This document shows positions 25,802 through 34,623 of a stretch of DNA of 64,000 nt, in pieces; positions within the stretch are counted from its first letter, which is position 1, and each line of letters opens with the position of its first letter. Position numbers and translations under genes: made by a program. Under the pieces are notes generated by a model. That model was not told where the DNA came from. It did not search any database and worked only from the letters and a program-made list of their open reading frames with translations. The stretch comes from Pseudoalteromonas sp. XMcav2-N (GTDB lineage Bacteria > Pseudomonadota > Gammaproteobacteria > Enterobacterales > Alteromonadaceae), in the NCBI RefSeq assembly GCF_024124545.1, contig NZ_JAMXSF010000001.1, positions 434,001 through 498,000 of the forward strand. Direction: 5' to 3'.

Positions 25802-26459
25802 GCTGATTATATTTGACTGGGACGGTACTGTGATGGACACAGTACCAAAAATTGTTAATACCATACGCAAAGTGACGACTACCCATGACCTTGACCCTGT
25901 CTCTGATGAAGCGTCCAAGTCAATCATCGGCTTGTCGTTAGAAAAGGCCATGGCGACTTTGTTTCCAGAACATCAAGAAAACGCGGCTGATTTAGCACTG
26001 ACTTATAAGCGTCTATATAAAGAAGACACAACCCCGGCAGTGGTCTTTACAGGAGTCGAAGTGTTGCTGTCTGCACTCAAAGCTGAAGGATACTTGTTGG
26101 CTGTCGCGACAGGAAAAAGTCGGGTTGGTTTGGATAACCTGCTGGCACAAAGTGGCTTGAGTGATTATTTTAGCATTACTAAAACGGCGGATGACGCAAA
26201 ATCAAAACCAGACCCGGATATGCTGCAACAAATCTTATGCGAGCTGGATGTCAATCCTGCTGATGCCGTCATGGTTGGCGATACTGCTATTGACATGCAA
26301 TTGGCCAATAATGCGAATGTGCCTGCTGTGGCGGTAACACTTGGGGCGGCCAGCGCCGCGCAACTTGAGAAATACGCGCCGCTGGCAGTGTGCGAAAGCT
26401 ATGCTCAGCTTCAGGCGTTTTTATTGCCCGAGCACATCAACGCCGAACTCTGCCAGTGA
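25791..26459 (+). CDS. HAD-family phosphatase (phosphoglycolate phosphatase-like)
   Basis: HAD superfamily subfamily IA hydrolase of 222 residues. Motif I is FDWDGTVMDT (nucleophile and acid/base Asp), motif II is AVATGKSR, motif III is SKPDP and motif IV is GDTAIDM. The alpha-helical cap between residues 15 and 85 is of the Gph/PgmB type; the substrate cannot be decided. AAGGAG lies five bases before the ATG. It overlaps rluC by 11 bases, and its 3' end overlaps the convergent yceF gene by 39 bases. Confidence 0.88.
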   Translation: MTRKLIIFDWDGTVMDTVPKIVNTIRKVTTTHDLDPVSDEASKSIIGLSLEKAMATLFPEHQENAADLALTYKRLYKEDTTPAVVFTGVEVLLSALKAEGYLLAVATGKSRVGLDNLLAQSGLSDYFSITKTADDAKSKPDPDMLQQILCELDVNPADAVMVGDTAIDMQLANNANVPAVAVTLGAASAAQLEKYAPLAVCESYAQLQAFLLPEHINAELCQ

Positions 26460-27008
26460 CTTGGTCAGTTCAATCAGAGGGAGCCCGATTAATGTATTGG
26501 GATCGTCTCCCTCAAGCTTATCGAACAGGCATATCCCCAGTCCTTCACTCTTAAAGCTGCCTGCACAATTGAGCGGCTGTTCTTTTGCCACATATTGCTC
26601 AATCTGAGCGTCTGTTAACTGACGAAAATGGACTTTAAACGGTACAATTTTAGTAACGGCCCGCTGTGTTTCAAGCTGATAGACGCATAATCCGGTGAGA
26701 AACGTGATGACCTGACCGCTGAATTGTTTTAGCTGTGCATGGGCATTTTCCACCGTATGAGGCTTGCCGAGTATCTTGCCGTCAAATAAAGCGACCTGAT
26801 CTGAGCCAATCACCAATCCACTGCTATAATGTTGATGCGCAACACGCGCTTTGCTTTCACTTAACCTGGCAACCAGCTCATCAGGCGCTTCATCAGGCAA
26901 ACCTGATTCATCAATGTCGGGAGAAAAGTTGTCAAATGGCAGGCACAATTTTGCTAAAATTTGCTGCCTAAATGGCGAGCTGGAGGCTAATATAAGTGGT
27001 GATTTCAT
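26421..27008 (-). CDS. yceF: Maf-like nucleotide pyrophosphatase YceF
   Basis: A Maf/HAM1 superfamily house-cleaning pyrophosphatase of 195 residues. Signature parts are ILASSSPFRQQIL, the GSDQVALFDG Asp motif and GSFKSEGLGICLFDKLEG, which is typical of the YceF (m7GTP pyrophosphatase) branch; E. coli YceF has 194 residues. I use the ATG at 27008, though no good ribosome-binding site precedes it. A GTG four codons upstream and an open frame to 27053 exist. It is divergent from yceD and overlaps the end of the HAD gene by 39 bases on the opposite strand. Confidence 0.92.
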   Translation of the reverse strand: MKSPLILASSSPFRQQILAKLCLPFDNFSPDIDESGLPDEAPDELVARLSESKARVAHQHYSSGLVIGSDQVALFDGKILGKPHTVENAHAQLKQFSGQVITFLTGLCVYQLETQRAVTKIVPFKVHFRQLTDAQIEQYVAKEQPLNCAGSFKSEGLGICLFDKLEGDDPNTLIGLPLIELTKSLAEFGVDVLGQ

Positions 27009-27090
27009 AAGTACTGTCACTGCGTTGTAGAAAATTCTCCATAGGATAATCACAACGTGGTTAAAAACAATATGAAAGTTTAATTTTGCT

Positions 27091-27119
27091 TTGACTAAAG
27101 CACTAACTATCTATATGAT
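27091..27119 (+). promoter_or_regulatory. Sigma-70 promoter of yceD-rpmF
   Basis: TTGACT at 27091-27096 and TATGAT at 27114-27119 are separated by exactly 17 bases, a near-consensus promoter. The predicted start of transcription, about 27126, lies only some three bases before the yceD ATG at 27129. Confidence 0.75.
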
Positions 27120-27128
27120 GCAGCCCCT

Positions 27129-27653
27129 ATGCAAAAGGTGAAAATTCCCATCACCATTGATCCTTGCAAAGCGGCACAGCGCCGGGCCAGTTATGACGGT
27201 GTTATTGCGCTTGAAGAACTTTCTCGTTTGCAGCAAGTTGTGCAAGATCAAGTAGGTGAAATAGCGGTAACTATTCGTTGCGAAACAGACCAGCAAGGTT
27301 TGGTTGTAGTACGTGGAAGCGTGCAAGCCAAAGTCACCGTGTTGTGTCAGCGTTGTAACGATGAATTAGGGTTGGATTTGGAACAAGACTTTGCGTATTC
27401 GCCAGTCGGATTAGGTGCAGAGTCGGAAGAACTCCCTGAGTGCTATGATGTTGTGGAGTTGGATGAAGAAGGTGAAATTAATCTGCGGCAAATTGTCGAA
27501 GATGAGTTGATACTGGCGATCCCCATCGTTCCTAAGCATACAGAAGCATCCTGTTCATTTTCTGATAAGCCAGTTAGCTTTGGTGATATAGAAGAACAAG
27601 AGAGCAAACCAAATCCATTTGAAATTTTAAAACAACTTAAGAAAGATTCTTAG
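27129..27653 (+). CDS. yceD: YceD (DUF177), 23S rRNA accumulation protein
   Basis: The 174-residue protein matches YceD along its length: [19 protein letters not shown] at the start, the CQRC pair near residue 75, and [13 protein letters not shown] at the end. YceD/DUF177 proteins are linked to accumulation of 23S rRNA and always lie next to rpmF. The N-terminus fixes the ATG at 27129, although no Shine-Dalgarno sequence precedes it (the bases before are CAGCCCCT). The mRNA from the promoter at 27091 would be almost leaderless. Confidence 0.93.
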   Translation: MQKVKIPITIDPCKAAQRRASYDGVIALEELSRLQQVVQDQVGEIAVTIRCETDQQGLVVVRGSVQAKVTVLCQRCNDELGLDLEQDFAYSPVGLGAESEELPECYDVVELDEEGEINLRQIVEDELILAIPIVPKHTEASCSFSDKPVSFGDIEEQESKPNPFEILKQLKKDS

Positions 27654-27664
27654 GAGATAGGCTA

Positions 27665-27835
27665 ATGGCGGTACAAAAAAGTAAAGTGTCACGTTCACGT
27701 CGTGGCATGCGTCGTTCACACGATGCTATTAACGGTCCTACACTAACTGTAGATCAAGTTTCTGGTGAGACTCACCGTCGTCACCACGTAACTGCTGACG
27801 GTTACTACAAAGGCGAAAAAGTAATTTCTAAGTAA
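27665..27835 (+). CDS. rpmF: Ribosomal protein L32
   Basis: A 56-residue protein: [20 protein letters not shown] at the N-terminus, then [20 protein letters not shown]. This is bL32 of the large ribosomal subunit over its full usual length. GGAGATAGG precedes the start, 11 bases after the yceD stop. It is in an operon with yceD and plsX, the conserved bacterial order. Confidence 0.98.
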   Translation: MAVQKSKVSRSRRGMRRSHDAINGPTLTVDQVSGETHRRHHVTADGYYKGEKVISK

Positions 27836-27845
27836 GAGATTACTT

Positions 27846-28889
27846 ATGCACGCTGATCTAACCATAGCGTTAGATATGATGGGGGGCGATTACGGCCCCC
27901 GTTCATCAATTCCTGCCGCAATCGCTGCAGTTGAAAAACATCCTCGCTTAATCCTACTCTTATGTGGCAATCGTTCCGTTTTGGAAGATGCGCTCGAAAA
28001 AGCCAATGCACTGTCTCATCCACGTCTTATTGTTAAGCACTGTGATGAAGTTGTGACCAATACCTGCGATCCTGCTCAGGCATTACGTAACAAGCGAAAT
28101 TCTTCTATGCGCGTAGCATTGGATCTGGTCAAAGCCGGTCAGGCACAAGCTTGCGTGAGTTCGGGTAATACGGGCGCGTTGTTATCGATGGCGCATTATG
28201 TATTAAAAATGCTCCCAGGCATAAAACGCCCTGCATTGATCACTTCCGTACCCACTGAAAAAAAACAGCCCGTTTATCTACTGGATCTTGGCGCCAATGT
28301 GCAATGTGATCCGGAAACTCTGTTGCAGTTTGCCATTATGGGGTCGATTGTTGCAGGTGCTGCACTTAAACTCGACAAGCCCAAAGTCCACTTGCTTAAC
28401 ATCGGCCTGGAAGACATTAAAGGTCACGATGGTATCAAACAAGCAGCCAAGCTTATGCAAGATTGCAAAGTGATCAATTATCAGGGGTATTGCGAGGGCA
28501 GTGATATATTTTCAGGTAAATCAGACGTCATTGTATGTGAGGGGTTTGTTGGCAATGTTGCATTGAAAACTTGTGAAGGAATTGCCAAACTTATCATGTT
28601 TAAGTTCACAAAAGCGTTGAAAAAACACCTTTTTTACCGGTGTCTGGCGTTTTTACTCAGGCCCGTCATAAAAAAACTGTATAAACGTGTGAACCCCGAC
28701 CAGTATAACGGCGCAAGTCTGGTAGGATTGCGCGGTATTGTAGTGAAAAGTCACGGAAATGCGTCGAAGAAGGCATTTATGGCTGCGATTGAAGAAGCGG
28801 CCAGAGAGATCGATAGACGTATTCCAGATAAAATCCGGGCGACCTTTGAAGAAATGGCGCCGGTTGAAGAGACGTCTGCCAGATCCTAG
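27846..28889 (+). CDS. plsX: Phosphate acyltransferase PlsX
   Basis: PlsX (347 residues) converts acyl-ACP and phosphate to acyl-phosphate, the acyl donor of PlsY in phospholipid synthesis. Characteristic stretches are [27 protein letters not shown] and [20 protein letters not shown]. The usual length is about 340-356. It starts 10 bases after rpmF and precedes fabD; the enterobacterial fabH that normally lies between plsX and fabD is absent here. Confidence 0.96.
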   Translation: MHADLTIALDMMGGDYGPRSSIPAAIAAVEKHPRLILLLCGNRSVLEDALEKANALSHPRLIVKHCDEVVTNTCDPAQALRNKRNSSMRVALDLVKAGQAQACVSSGNTGALLSMAHYVLKMLPGIKRPALITSVPTEKKQPVYLLDLGANVQCDPETLLQFAIMGSIVAGAALKLDKPKVHLLNIGLEDIKGHDGIKQAAKLMQDCKVINYQGYCEGSDIFSGKSDVIVCEGFVGNVALKTCEGIAKLIMFKFTKALKKHLFYRCLAFLLRPVIKKLYKRVNPDQYNGASLVGLRGIVVKSHGNASKKAFMAAIEEAAREIDRRIPDKIRATFEEMAPVEETSARS

Positions 28890-28948
28890 TTTCATCCAAA
28901 TAGTGTGGCTAAGGAAAAGGCAGAATATAGAAATCAAAAGAGCACACT

Positions 28949-29875
28949 ATGTCACAAAAGATTGCTTTACTATTCCCAGGCCAGGGCTCTCAGAGCGTAG
29001 GCATGCTGTCGGAATTATTAGAAACTTCTCAAGTTGTTCAGGATACGTTTGCAGAAGCTTCTGCAGCGTTAGGGTATGACCTGGCCAAGTTAGTATTAGA
29101 CGGTCCTGAAAGCGAATTAAATGAAACACACCGCACTCAGCCTGCATTGCTCACCGCGAGTGTGGCAATTTTCCGTCAATGGCAGAGCGAGCAGGTCGAT
29201 GCTGAATTGGTACTGGCTGGCCATAGCCTGGGCGAATACTCTGCCCTGGTATGTGCTGGTGTGTTAGATCTGTCTACAGCCGTTAAATTGGTTGAAAAAC
29301 GCGGTCTGTATATGCAGCAAGCAGTACCGGCTGGTACGGGCTCAATGGCTGCAATTATCGGTCTGGATGACGATACAATTGCGAAGATCTGTGAGGAACA
29401 ATCTGAGCAGCAAGTTGTGGCGCCAGTCAATTTCAACTCGCCGGGTCAGGTAGTCATTGCTGGTCACAAAGAAGCAGTAGAGCGTGCATCAGAAGCTTGT
29501 AAAGAGGCAGGTGCGAAGCGTGCGTTGCCGCTGGCTGTGAGCGTGCCTTCTCACTGTGCGTTAATGAAACCAGCTGCCGAGCAACTTGCAGCAGATCTTG
29601 CCGGGATCGAGTTTGCAACACCAAACTTTCCAGTGATCAATAATGTCGACGTTGTGGCGCAAGAAAGTGGCGAAGCGATTAAAGATGCGCTTATTCGCCA
29701 GTTATACAGCCCGGTCCGTTGGACAGAGACGGTTCAGCAATTAGCAAAAGAAGGGATCACTCAGGCTTATGAGTTTGGACCGGGTAAAGTACTGACCGGC
29801 CTGGCCAAGCGAATTGATAAATCTGTTGCATGTAGCGCGGTAAACGACGTTGCTTCTCTTACATCTGCAAAGTAA
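28949..29875 (+). CDS. fabD: Malonyl-CoA:ACP transacylase FabD
   Basis: FabD, 308 residues, moves malonyl from CoA to ACP for fatty-acid elongation. The nucleophile is S93 in AGHSLGEYSALV, and the catalytic His lies in PSHCALMKPA near residue 200. FPGQGSQSVGM marks the N-terminus. It is followed 15 bases later by fabG. A fabH gene does not precede it in this operon. Confidence 0.97.
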   Translation: MSQKIALLFPGQGSQSVGMLSELLETSQVVQDTFAEASAALGYDLAKLVLDGPESELNETHRTQPALLTASVAIFRQWQSEQVDAELVLAGHSLGEYSALVCAGVLDLSTAVKLVEKRGLYMQQAVPAGTGSMAAIIGLDDDTIAKICEEQSEQQVVAPVNFNSPGQVVIAGHKEAVERASEACKEAGAKRALPLAVSVPSHCALMKPAAEQLAADLAGIEFATPNFPVINNVDVVAQESGEAIKDALIRQLYSPVRWTETVQQLAKEGITQAYEFGPGKVLTGLAKRIDKSVACSAVNDVASLTSAK

Positions 29876-29890
29876 ATAACGGAAATTAAG

Positions 29891-30637
29891 ATGACAAACC
29901 TATTTGATTTAACAGGTAAAGTAGTACTTGTTACAGGCGCGAGCCGTGGTATTGGTAAAGCTATTGCAAATGCTATGGTTGTACAAGGTGCAAAGGTAGC
30001 GGGTACCGCGACAAGTGAATCAGGTGCAGAAAAAATTTCTGACTATCTGGGCGAAAATGGTAAAGGGTACAAGCTTAATGTAACCGACGCTGAGTCTATC
30101 GACGCAACCCTGCAGGCAATCAAGCAAGATCTGGGTGATGTGGATGTATTGGTTAACAATGCCGGTATTACCCGTGACAATCTGTTGATGCGAATGAAGG
30201 ATCAGGAGTGGGACGATATCCTTGATACTAATCTGAGCTCAATTTTCCGTTTGTCTAAGGCGGTTTTGCGTCCTATGATGAAGAAAAAATCAGGCCGTAT
30301 CATTAATATCGGCTCAGTAGTAGGTACAATGGGTAACGCTGGCCAAGCGAACTATGCAGCCGCTAAAGCTGGCGTGATTGGTTTTTCAAAGTCTATGGCG
30401 CGCGAAGTCGCATCACGTGGTATCACTGTGAATGTTATCGCACCTGGTTTTATCCAAACAGACATGACTGATGAGCTAACTGACGAGCAAAAGGCGGCAA
30501 CGCTCGCGAACGTGCCGGCAGGACGTCTTGGTAAGCCTGAAGAGATCGCAGCAGCGGCGGTTTACCTTGCATCAGATGCCGGTGCCTATGTTTCAGGCGA
30601 AACTTTGCACGTAAATGGCGCCATGTACATGGTGTAA
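29891..30637 (+). CDS. fabG: 3-oxoacyl-ACP reductase FabG
   Basis: A short-chain dehydrogenase of 248 residues. The NADPH-binding motif is TGASRGIGKAIA; NNAGITRDNLLM and the catalytic Ser-Tyr-Lys set (IGSVVGTMGNAGQANYAAAK) are intact. It reduces 3-ketoacyl-ACP in each elongation round. GGAAATTAAG precedes the ATG. A 209-base gap then precedes acpP, which probably has its own promoter. Confidence 0.97.
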   Translation: MTNLFDLTGKVVLVTGASRGIGKAIANAMVVQGAKVAGTATSESGAEKISDYLGENGKGYKLNVTDAESIDATLQAIKQDLGDVDVLVNNAGITRDNLLMRMKDQEWDDILDTNLSSIFRLSKAVLRPMMKKKSGRIINIGSVVGTMGNAGQANYAAAKAGVIGFSKSMAREVASRGITVNVIAPGFIQTDMTDELTDEQKAATLANVPAGRLGKPEEIAAAAVYLASDAGAYVSGETLHVNGAMYMV

Positions 30638-30731
30638 CAATTGTGCGCGAGGTTGAAGTTTTTGTGATCTTGCGGCAATCTTACTTGAAATTGCTATTAA
30701 AATAGGCGATAAAAGTACAAAATATTTAGTA

Positions 30732-30746
30732 ACAGGTTTGACCAGA
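30732..30746 (+). promoter_or_regulatory. Weak FadR-like palindrome upstream of acpP
   Basis: ACAGGTTTGACCAGA lies 100 bases upstream of the acpP start. It keeps the GGT-N3-ACC core spacing of FadR sites with one deviation from GGTCNGACC. The site before fadI is a far better match, so this one may be coincidental. Confidence 0.3.
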
Positions 30747-30846
30747 AAAAAAAGTCATGGTCAATCCTTGAATCACAGTATGATGCGCCGTAAACTACGC
30801 CGCAATCTGAAATTAACGCGATAGCGTTTAAATAAAGGAAAGAAGA

Positions 30847-31083
30847 ATGAGCGACATCCAAGAACGCGTAAAAAAAATCATCGTTGAGCAACTAGGTGTT
30901 AAAGAAGAAGAAGTAAAATCAGAAGCGTCTTTCGTAGACGATCTGGGTGCTGATTCTCTTGACACTGTTGAGCTGGTAATGGCTCTGGAAGAAGAGTTCG
31001 ATACTGAAATCCCTGACGAAGAAGCTGAGAAAATCACTACTGTTCAGGCAGCGATCGACTACGTTACTGCTCACGCTGAGTAA
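30847..31083 (+). CDS. acpP: Acyl carrier protein
   Basis: The 78-residue acyl carrier protein; S37 in [21 protein letters not shown] (read as overlapping parts) receives the phosphopantetheine arm. It carries growing chains through fatty-acid synthesis. AAAGGAAAG precedes the ATG. A terminator-like hairpin lies between it and fabF, giving more acpP than fabF mRNA by partial readthrough; that consequence is inferred. Confidence 0.98.
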   Translation: MSDIQERVKKIIVEQLGVKEEEVKSEASFVDDLGADSLDTVELVMALEEEFDTEIPDEEAEKITTVQAAIDYVTAHAE

Positions 31084-31099
31084 TTAACGACTTTAAATT

Positions 31100-31126
31100 A
31101 GGGCAGCGTTCGCTGCCCTGATTCTT
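31100..31126 (+). terminator. Attenuating hairpin between acpP and fabF
   Basis: AGGGCAGC (31100-31107) pairs with GCTGCCCT (31112-31119) over GTTC; the following GATTCTTT is only moderately T-rich. It lies 17 bases after the acpP stop, so it probably lowers readthrough into fabF. Confidence 0.7.
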
Positions 31127-31166
31127 TATCCCCCCATCATTTCGAAAATCCCTTTTGGAGGAAACC

Positions 31167-32405
31167 GTGGCTAAACGTCGAGTCGTAGTAACTGGCTTAG
31201 GTATGTTGACGCCGCTAGGTAATGACGTAGAGTCAACCTGGCAGGGCTTGTTAGAAGGCCGAAGTGGTATTCGTAATATCACACACTTTGACACTACTCA
31301 GTTCGGTACCAAATTTGCGGGTCTGGTCAATGATTTTGACGAGACTCAATACATGTCAAAGAAAGATGCCAAGAAAATGGACTTGTTCATTCAGTACGGT
31401 ATCGCGGCGGGCGTACAGGCGCTTAAAGATTCCGGGTTGGAAATCACAGAAGAAAATGCCAAACGTGTTGGTGTCGCTGTGGGTTCTGGGATCGGGGGCC
31501 TGACACTGATTGAAGAAAACCACGTGAAGCTGCTCAACAGTGGTCCACGCAAGCTGTCTCCGTTTTATGTGCCCTCGACCATCATCAATATGATCTCGGG
31601 TCACTTGTCTATCATGCACGGTCTGCGAGGCCCGAATATCTCTATCGTTACTGCATGTACGACAGGCCTGCACAACATTGGCCATGCAGCACGTATGATT
31701 GCCTACGGCGATGCGGATGCTATGGTTGCAGGTGGTGCAGAGAAAGCGTCAACTCCAATCGGAATGGGTGGTTTTAGCGCGGCTCGTGCCTTGTCTACGC
31801 GCAATGATGATCCACAAGCGGCGTCGCGCCCTTGGGATAAAGATCGTGACGGCTTCGTACTGGCAGACGGCGCAGGTGTGATCGTACTGGAAGAGTACGA
31901 ACATGCAAAAGCACGTGGTGCGAAAATTTATGCTGAGCTGGTCGGTTTTGGCATGAGTGGCGATGCATACCACATGACTTCACCGCCTGAAGATGGTGCA
32001 GGTGCTGCACTGGCGATGGAAAACGCTCTACAGGACGCAGGTGTAAATGCTGAGCAGGTCGGTTACATTAATGCTCATGGTACGTCTACATCGGCGGGTG
32101 ACAAAGCAGAAACTTCTGCTGTGAAATCCATCTTCGGTGATGCAGCAAAAGATGTGATGGTCAGCTCATCCAAGTCAATGATGGGTCACTTGCTAGGGGC
32201 TGCGGGTTCTGTAGAGTCGATCATTAGTATCTTGTCTCTACAACATCAAAAGGTAACGCCGACTATCAACCTGGATAACCCGGACGAAGGGTGCGATCTG
32301 GATTACGTGCCGCATACCGCACGTGATGCAAAGTTAGATTATGCGCTGTGTAACTCATTTGGGTTTGGCGGCACAAATGGCTCTTTGCTGTTTAAAAAAG
32401 TCTAA
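31167..32405 (+). CDS. fabF: 3-oxoacyl-ACP synthase II FabF
   Basis: KAS II, 412 residues (E. coli 413), condenses malonyl-ACP with acyl-ACP. The triad is visible: Cys in [12 protein letters not shown], His in [11 protein letters not shown] and His in [13 protein letters not shown]. The GTG at 31167 is chosen: GGAGG at 31157-31161 lies five bases before it and [12 protein letters not shown] is the expected N-terminus; an open frame from TTG at 31155 would contain the ribosome-binding site. A strong terminator follows. Confidence 0.97.
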   Translation: MAKRRVVVTGLGMLTPLGNDVESTWQGLLEGRSGIRNITHFDTTQFGTKFAGLVNDFDETQYMSKKDAKKMDLFIQYGIAAGVQALKDSGLEITEENAKRVGVAVGSGIGGLTLIEENHVKLLNSGPRKLSPFYVPSTIINMISGHLSIMHGLRGPNISIVTACTTGLHNIGHAARMIAYGDADAMVAGGAEKASTPIGMGGFSAARALSTRNDDPQAASRPWDKDRDGFVLADGAGVIVLEEYEHAKARGAKIYAELVGFGMSGDAYHMTSPPEDGAGAALAMENALQDAGVNAEQVGYINAHGTSTSAGDKAETSAVKSIFGDAAKDVMVSSSKSMMGHLLGAAGSVESIISILSLQHQKVTPTINLDNPDEGCDLDYVPHTARDAKLDYALCNSFGFGGTNGSLLFKKV

Positions 32406-32421
32406 TCTCAGAAACATCATG

Positions 32422-32447
32422 AAAACCCGGCATTGCCGGGTTTTTTT
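32422..32447 (+). terminator. Rho-independent terminator of fabF
   Basis: AAAACCCGGC (32422-32431) pairs with GCCGGGTTTT (32435-32444) over ATT and continues in a run of seven T. It is one of the clearest terminators in the window. Confidence 0.95.
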
Positions 32448-32478
32448 ATGTCCAAATGACACCGTCAGAACAGTAGTG

Positions 32479-32688
32479 ATACCAATTTACTTAATTAAGT
32501 GTTTTATTTTGAGGCGAGAAAATAGGGTCGATAACACCGCTCTCGCGTCCTGCTATTGCTGAGGCACCTACATCCATGTAGGCGAGGCAAAAATTTTGCT
32601 GTTAAGTTATTCTAAATGAGAAATTTTTAATGCCGTTAGCGTCATATTTGCTCCTTCAAATTGAACAGGTATTAAGTGTAATTGGTAT
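32479..32688. mobile_element. Long copy of the MITE-like palindromic repeat
   Basis: A 210-base element beginning ATACCAATTTACTTAAT and ending in ATTAAGTGTAATTGGTAT, imperfect terminal inverted repeats of about 18 bases. Outer parts match the reverse complement of the element at 12781-12894. The inner about 95 bases, absent from the short copy, contain a small hairpin (CCTACATCCATGTAGG). There is no coding capacity. It sits between the fabF terminator and pabC and ends two bases before a possible original pabC start at 32690. Confidence 0.78.
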
Positions 32689-32730
32689 TATGATACAGTT
32701 GGTGCATTCAATTTGGTGTGGTAAAGACGA

Positions 32731-33498
32731 ATGCAGCAGGTAAGTAGTCGGGATCGTGGCCTGAATTATGGCGATGGCTTTTTTACAACGGTCAAGATTT
32801 CAGCAGGTCAGCTGGAGCGCTGGGAAGGCCATTTAAAGCGCCTGGCGCAGTGCGCAAGTGCTTTGTATTTCCCTGAGTTAGACTTAAGGGCACTGACAGA
32901 GCAGTGCGAGAACGCGTCGAGGGATGTGGATGAAGGCGTGCTCAAAGTGCTGATCACCCGAGGAGAGGGCGGCAGAGGCTATAGCTTGCCCGACCAGGTT
33001 CAGGTTACAACGCTGGTGTCGCTATCGGCATTTCCGGATCATTATGCGCGCTGGCGCGAAGACGGGATTACGTTGGCAATATCTGATGTGCGTCTTGGTC
33101 ACCAACCTATGTTAGCTGGGCTGAAAACACTGAACCGTCTGGAGCAGGTGCTGATCAAGCAAAATGCCGCCAACAAAGCTACGGATGATGTACTTGTGAT
33201 GGACTTACAGGGCCTGGTCATAGAGAGCTCTGCAGCCAATATTCTGATCTGTAAAGATAGGCACTGGTACACGCCCGACTTGTCTCAATGTGGGATCCAG
33301 GGCGTTTACCTCTCAAGCTTACAACTGCATAATCCGATAACGGCGGTATCTTTGAATCTGGAGTCTGTGTATGCGGCTGATGCTGTGTATGTTTGTAACA
33401 GCCTGATGGGCCTCGTGCCTGTGCGTCAGATTGATAACCACCATTTCAGCCTGAATAAGGCACATGCTTTGGCTGAGGAGCTTGTTGCTACATTATGA
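32731..33498 (+). CDS. pabC: Aminodeoxychorismate lyase PabC
   Basis: A PLP-dependent fold-type IV lyase that makes 4-aminobenzoate from aminodeoxychorismate for folate synthesis. RDRGLNYGDGFFTT is the substrate and PLP-phosphate loop, the PLP lysine lies in GLKTLNRLEQVLIKQ, and ESSAANILI follows. The 255-residue frame begins right at RDRG and lacks the usual first strand (hydrophobic-Trp-x-Gly), while an overlapping frame from ATG 32690 reads MIQLVHSIWCGKDEC. A one-base shift near 32734 may hide the real start. mltG overlaps its stop by ATGA. Confidence 0.88.
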   Translation: MQQVSSRDRGLNYGDGFFTTVKISAGQLERWEGHLKRLAQCASALYFPELDLRALTEQCENASRDVDEGVLKVLITRGEGGRGYSLPDQVQVTTLVSLSAFPDHYARWREDGITLAISDVRLGHQPMLAGLKTLNRLEQVLIKQNAANKATDDVLVMDLQGLVIESSAANILICKDRHWYTPDLSQCGIQGVYLSSLQLHNPITAVSLNLESVYAADAVYVCNSLMGLVPVRQIDNHHFSLNKAHALAEELVATL

Positions 33499-34508
33499 TC
33501 AAAAAACTGATTTTACTTGTGCTGTCGGGATTGTTCATTGGCATACTGGCAGGTGCGCATTTCATTTCAGAGTTTAATGAGGCACCACTTCGTAGCGATA
33601 CCCGCTATTTTGAAGTTAAACGGGGAGACAGTTTTGTGGCAATCTGTCGGCGCTGGCAGCACCAGGGTTGGGTTGAAAATTGTTTACCCTATCAGATTTA
33701 CGGTAAGTTATTCCCAGAGCGGGTAAAAGTTAAAGCCGGTGTCTACGAGTTGCAAGGGGTAAGTGTACTTGAGGCGTTGTCAAAGCTGAACACCGGGGTA
33801 CAGGCCGACTTCATGTTTACTATAATCGAAGGGCAAACCTTTAAACAGGTGTTGGCAAACCTCAAAGAAGCACCATTTATCCATTTTGACCTGAGCGAAA
33901 AGGATATGGCGAAGCATATCAAGGTCGATGCAAGTGGCTTGTCCGAGGAGCAGAATTTTCACCCAGAAGGCTGGCTGTATCCCGAAACTTACCACTATCA
34001 TGCGCACAGTCGAGCGTCATCCCTGATTAAACGTGCCAGCGAGCGTATGCATCAGCAACTGGCAGCTGCATGGCAGCAACGTGCAGCCGACTTACCCATC
34101 AGCTCAGCCTACGAGGCATTGATCCTGGCATCCATCATCGAAAAGGAAACGGGTAAAGCACAAGAGCGCCCGGTTATCGCCTCTGTATTTGTAAACCGCT
34201 TGAACCGCAAGATGCGATTGCAAACGGATCCGACGGTTATTTATGGTCTGGGTGAGCGTTTTGACGGGGATATCAAGCGTCGCGATTTGCGTGAACATAC
34301 GCCCTACAATACCTATAGAATAAAGGGGTTACCACCTACACCTATTGCTATGCCGTCATTTGATGCTATACAGGCTGCAACTCAGCCAGCGCGAACAGAC
34401 TATCTGTATTTTGTATCCAAAGGCGACGGCAGCCATTATTTCTCAAAATCCTTACGAGAGCACAACCAAGCGGTAAAACGTTATATCTTGAATAAACAAA
34501 GCGGTTGA
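33495..34508 (+). CDS. mltG: Endolytic murein transglycosylase MltG
   Basis: MltG (YceG-like), 337 residues, is an inner-membrane enzyme that cuts nascent glycan strands and sets their length. An N-terminal membrane helix (about 4-22) is followed by a LysM-like part and the catalytic domain with the key Glu in LASIIEKETGK, then QTDPTVIYGL and LPPTPIAMPS. It overlaps pabC by four bases (ATGA), so they are translationally coupled. The usual followers tmk and holB are missing here. Confidence 0.95.
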   Translation: MIKKLILLVLSGLFIGILAGAHFISEFNEAPLRSDTRYFEVKRGDSFVAICRRWQHQGWVENCLPYQIYGKLFPERVKVKAGVYELQGVSVLEALSKLNTGVQADFMFTIIEGQTFKQVLANLKEAPFIHFDLSEKDMAKHIKVDASGLSEEQNFHPEGWLYPETYHYHAHSRASSLIKRASERMHQQLAAAWQQRAADLPISSAYEALILASIIEKETGKAQERPVIASVFVNRLNRKMRLQTDPTVIYGLGERFDGDIKRRDLREHTPYNTYRIKGLPPTPIAMPSFDAIQAATQPARTDYLYFVSKGDGSHYFSKSLREHNQAVKRYILNKQSG

Positions 34509-34623
34509 GTAAGCAAAAATAACAGCGATTCTCAAAGAGTGGTCGCAAGCGGCTGTATATTGTAGACAAATATGATATACCAGCACCATAACACTACACA
34601 GAATAAAAAACTGGAGCTCTGTA

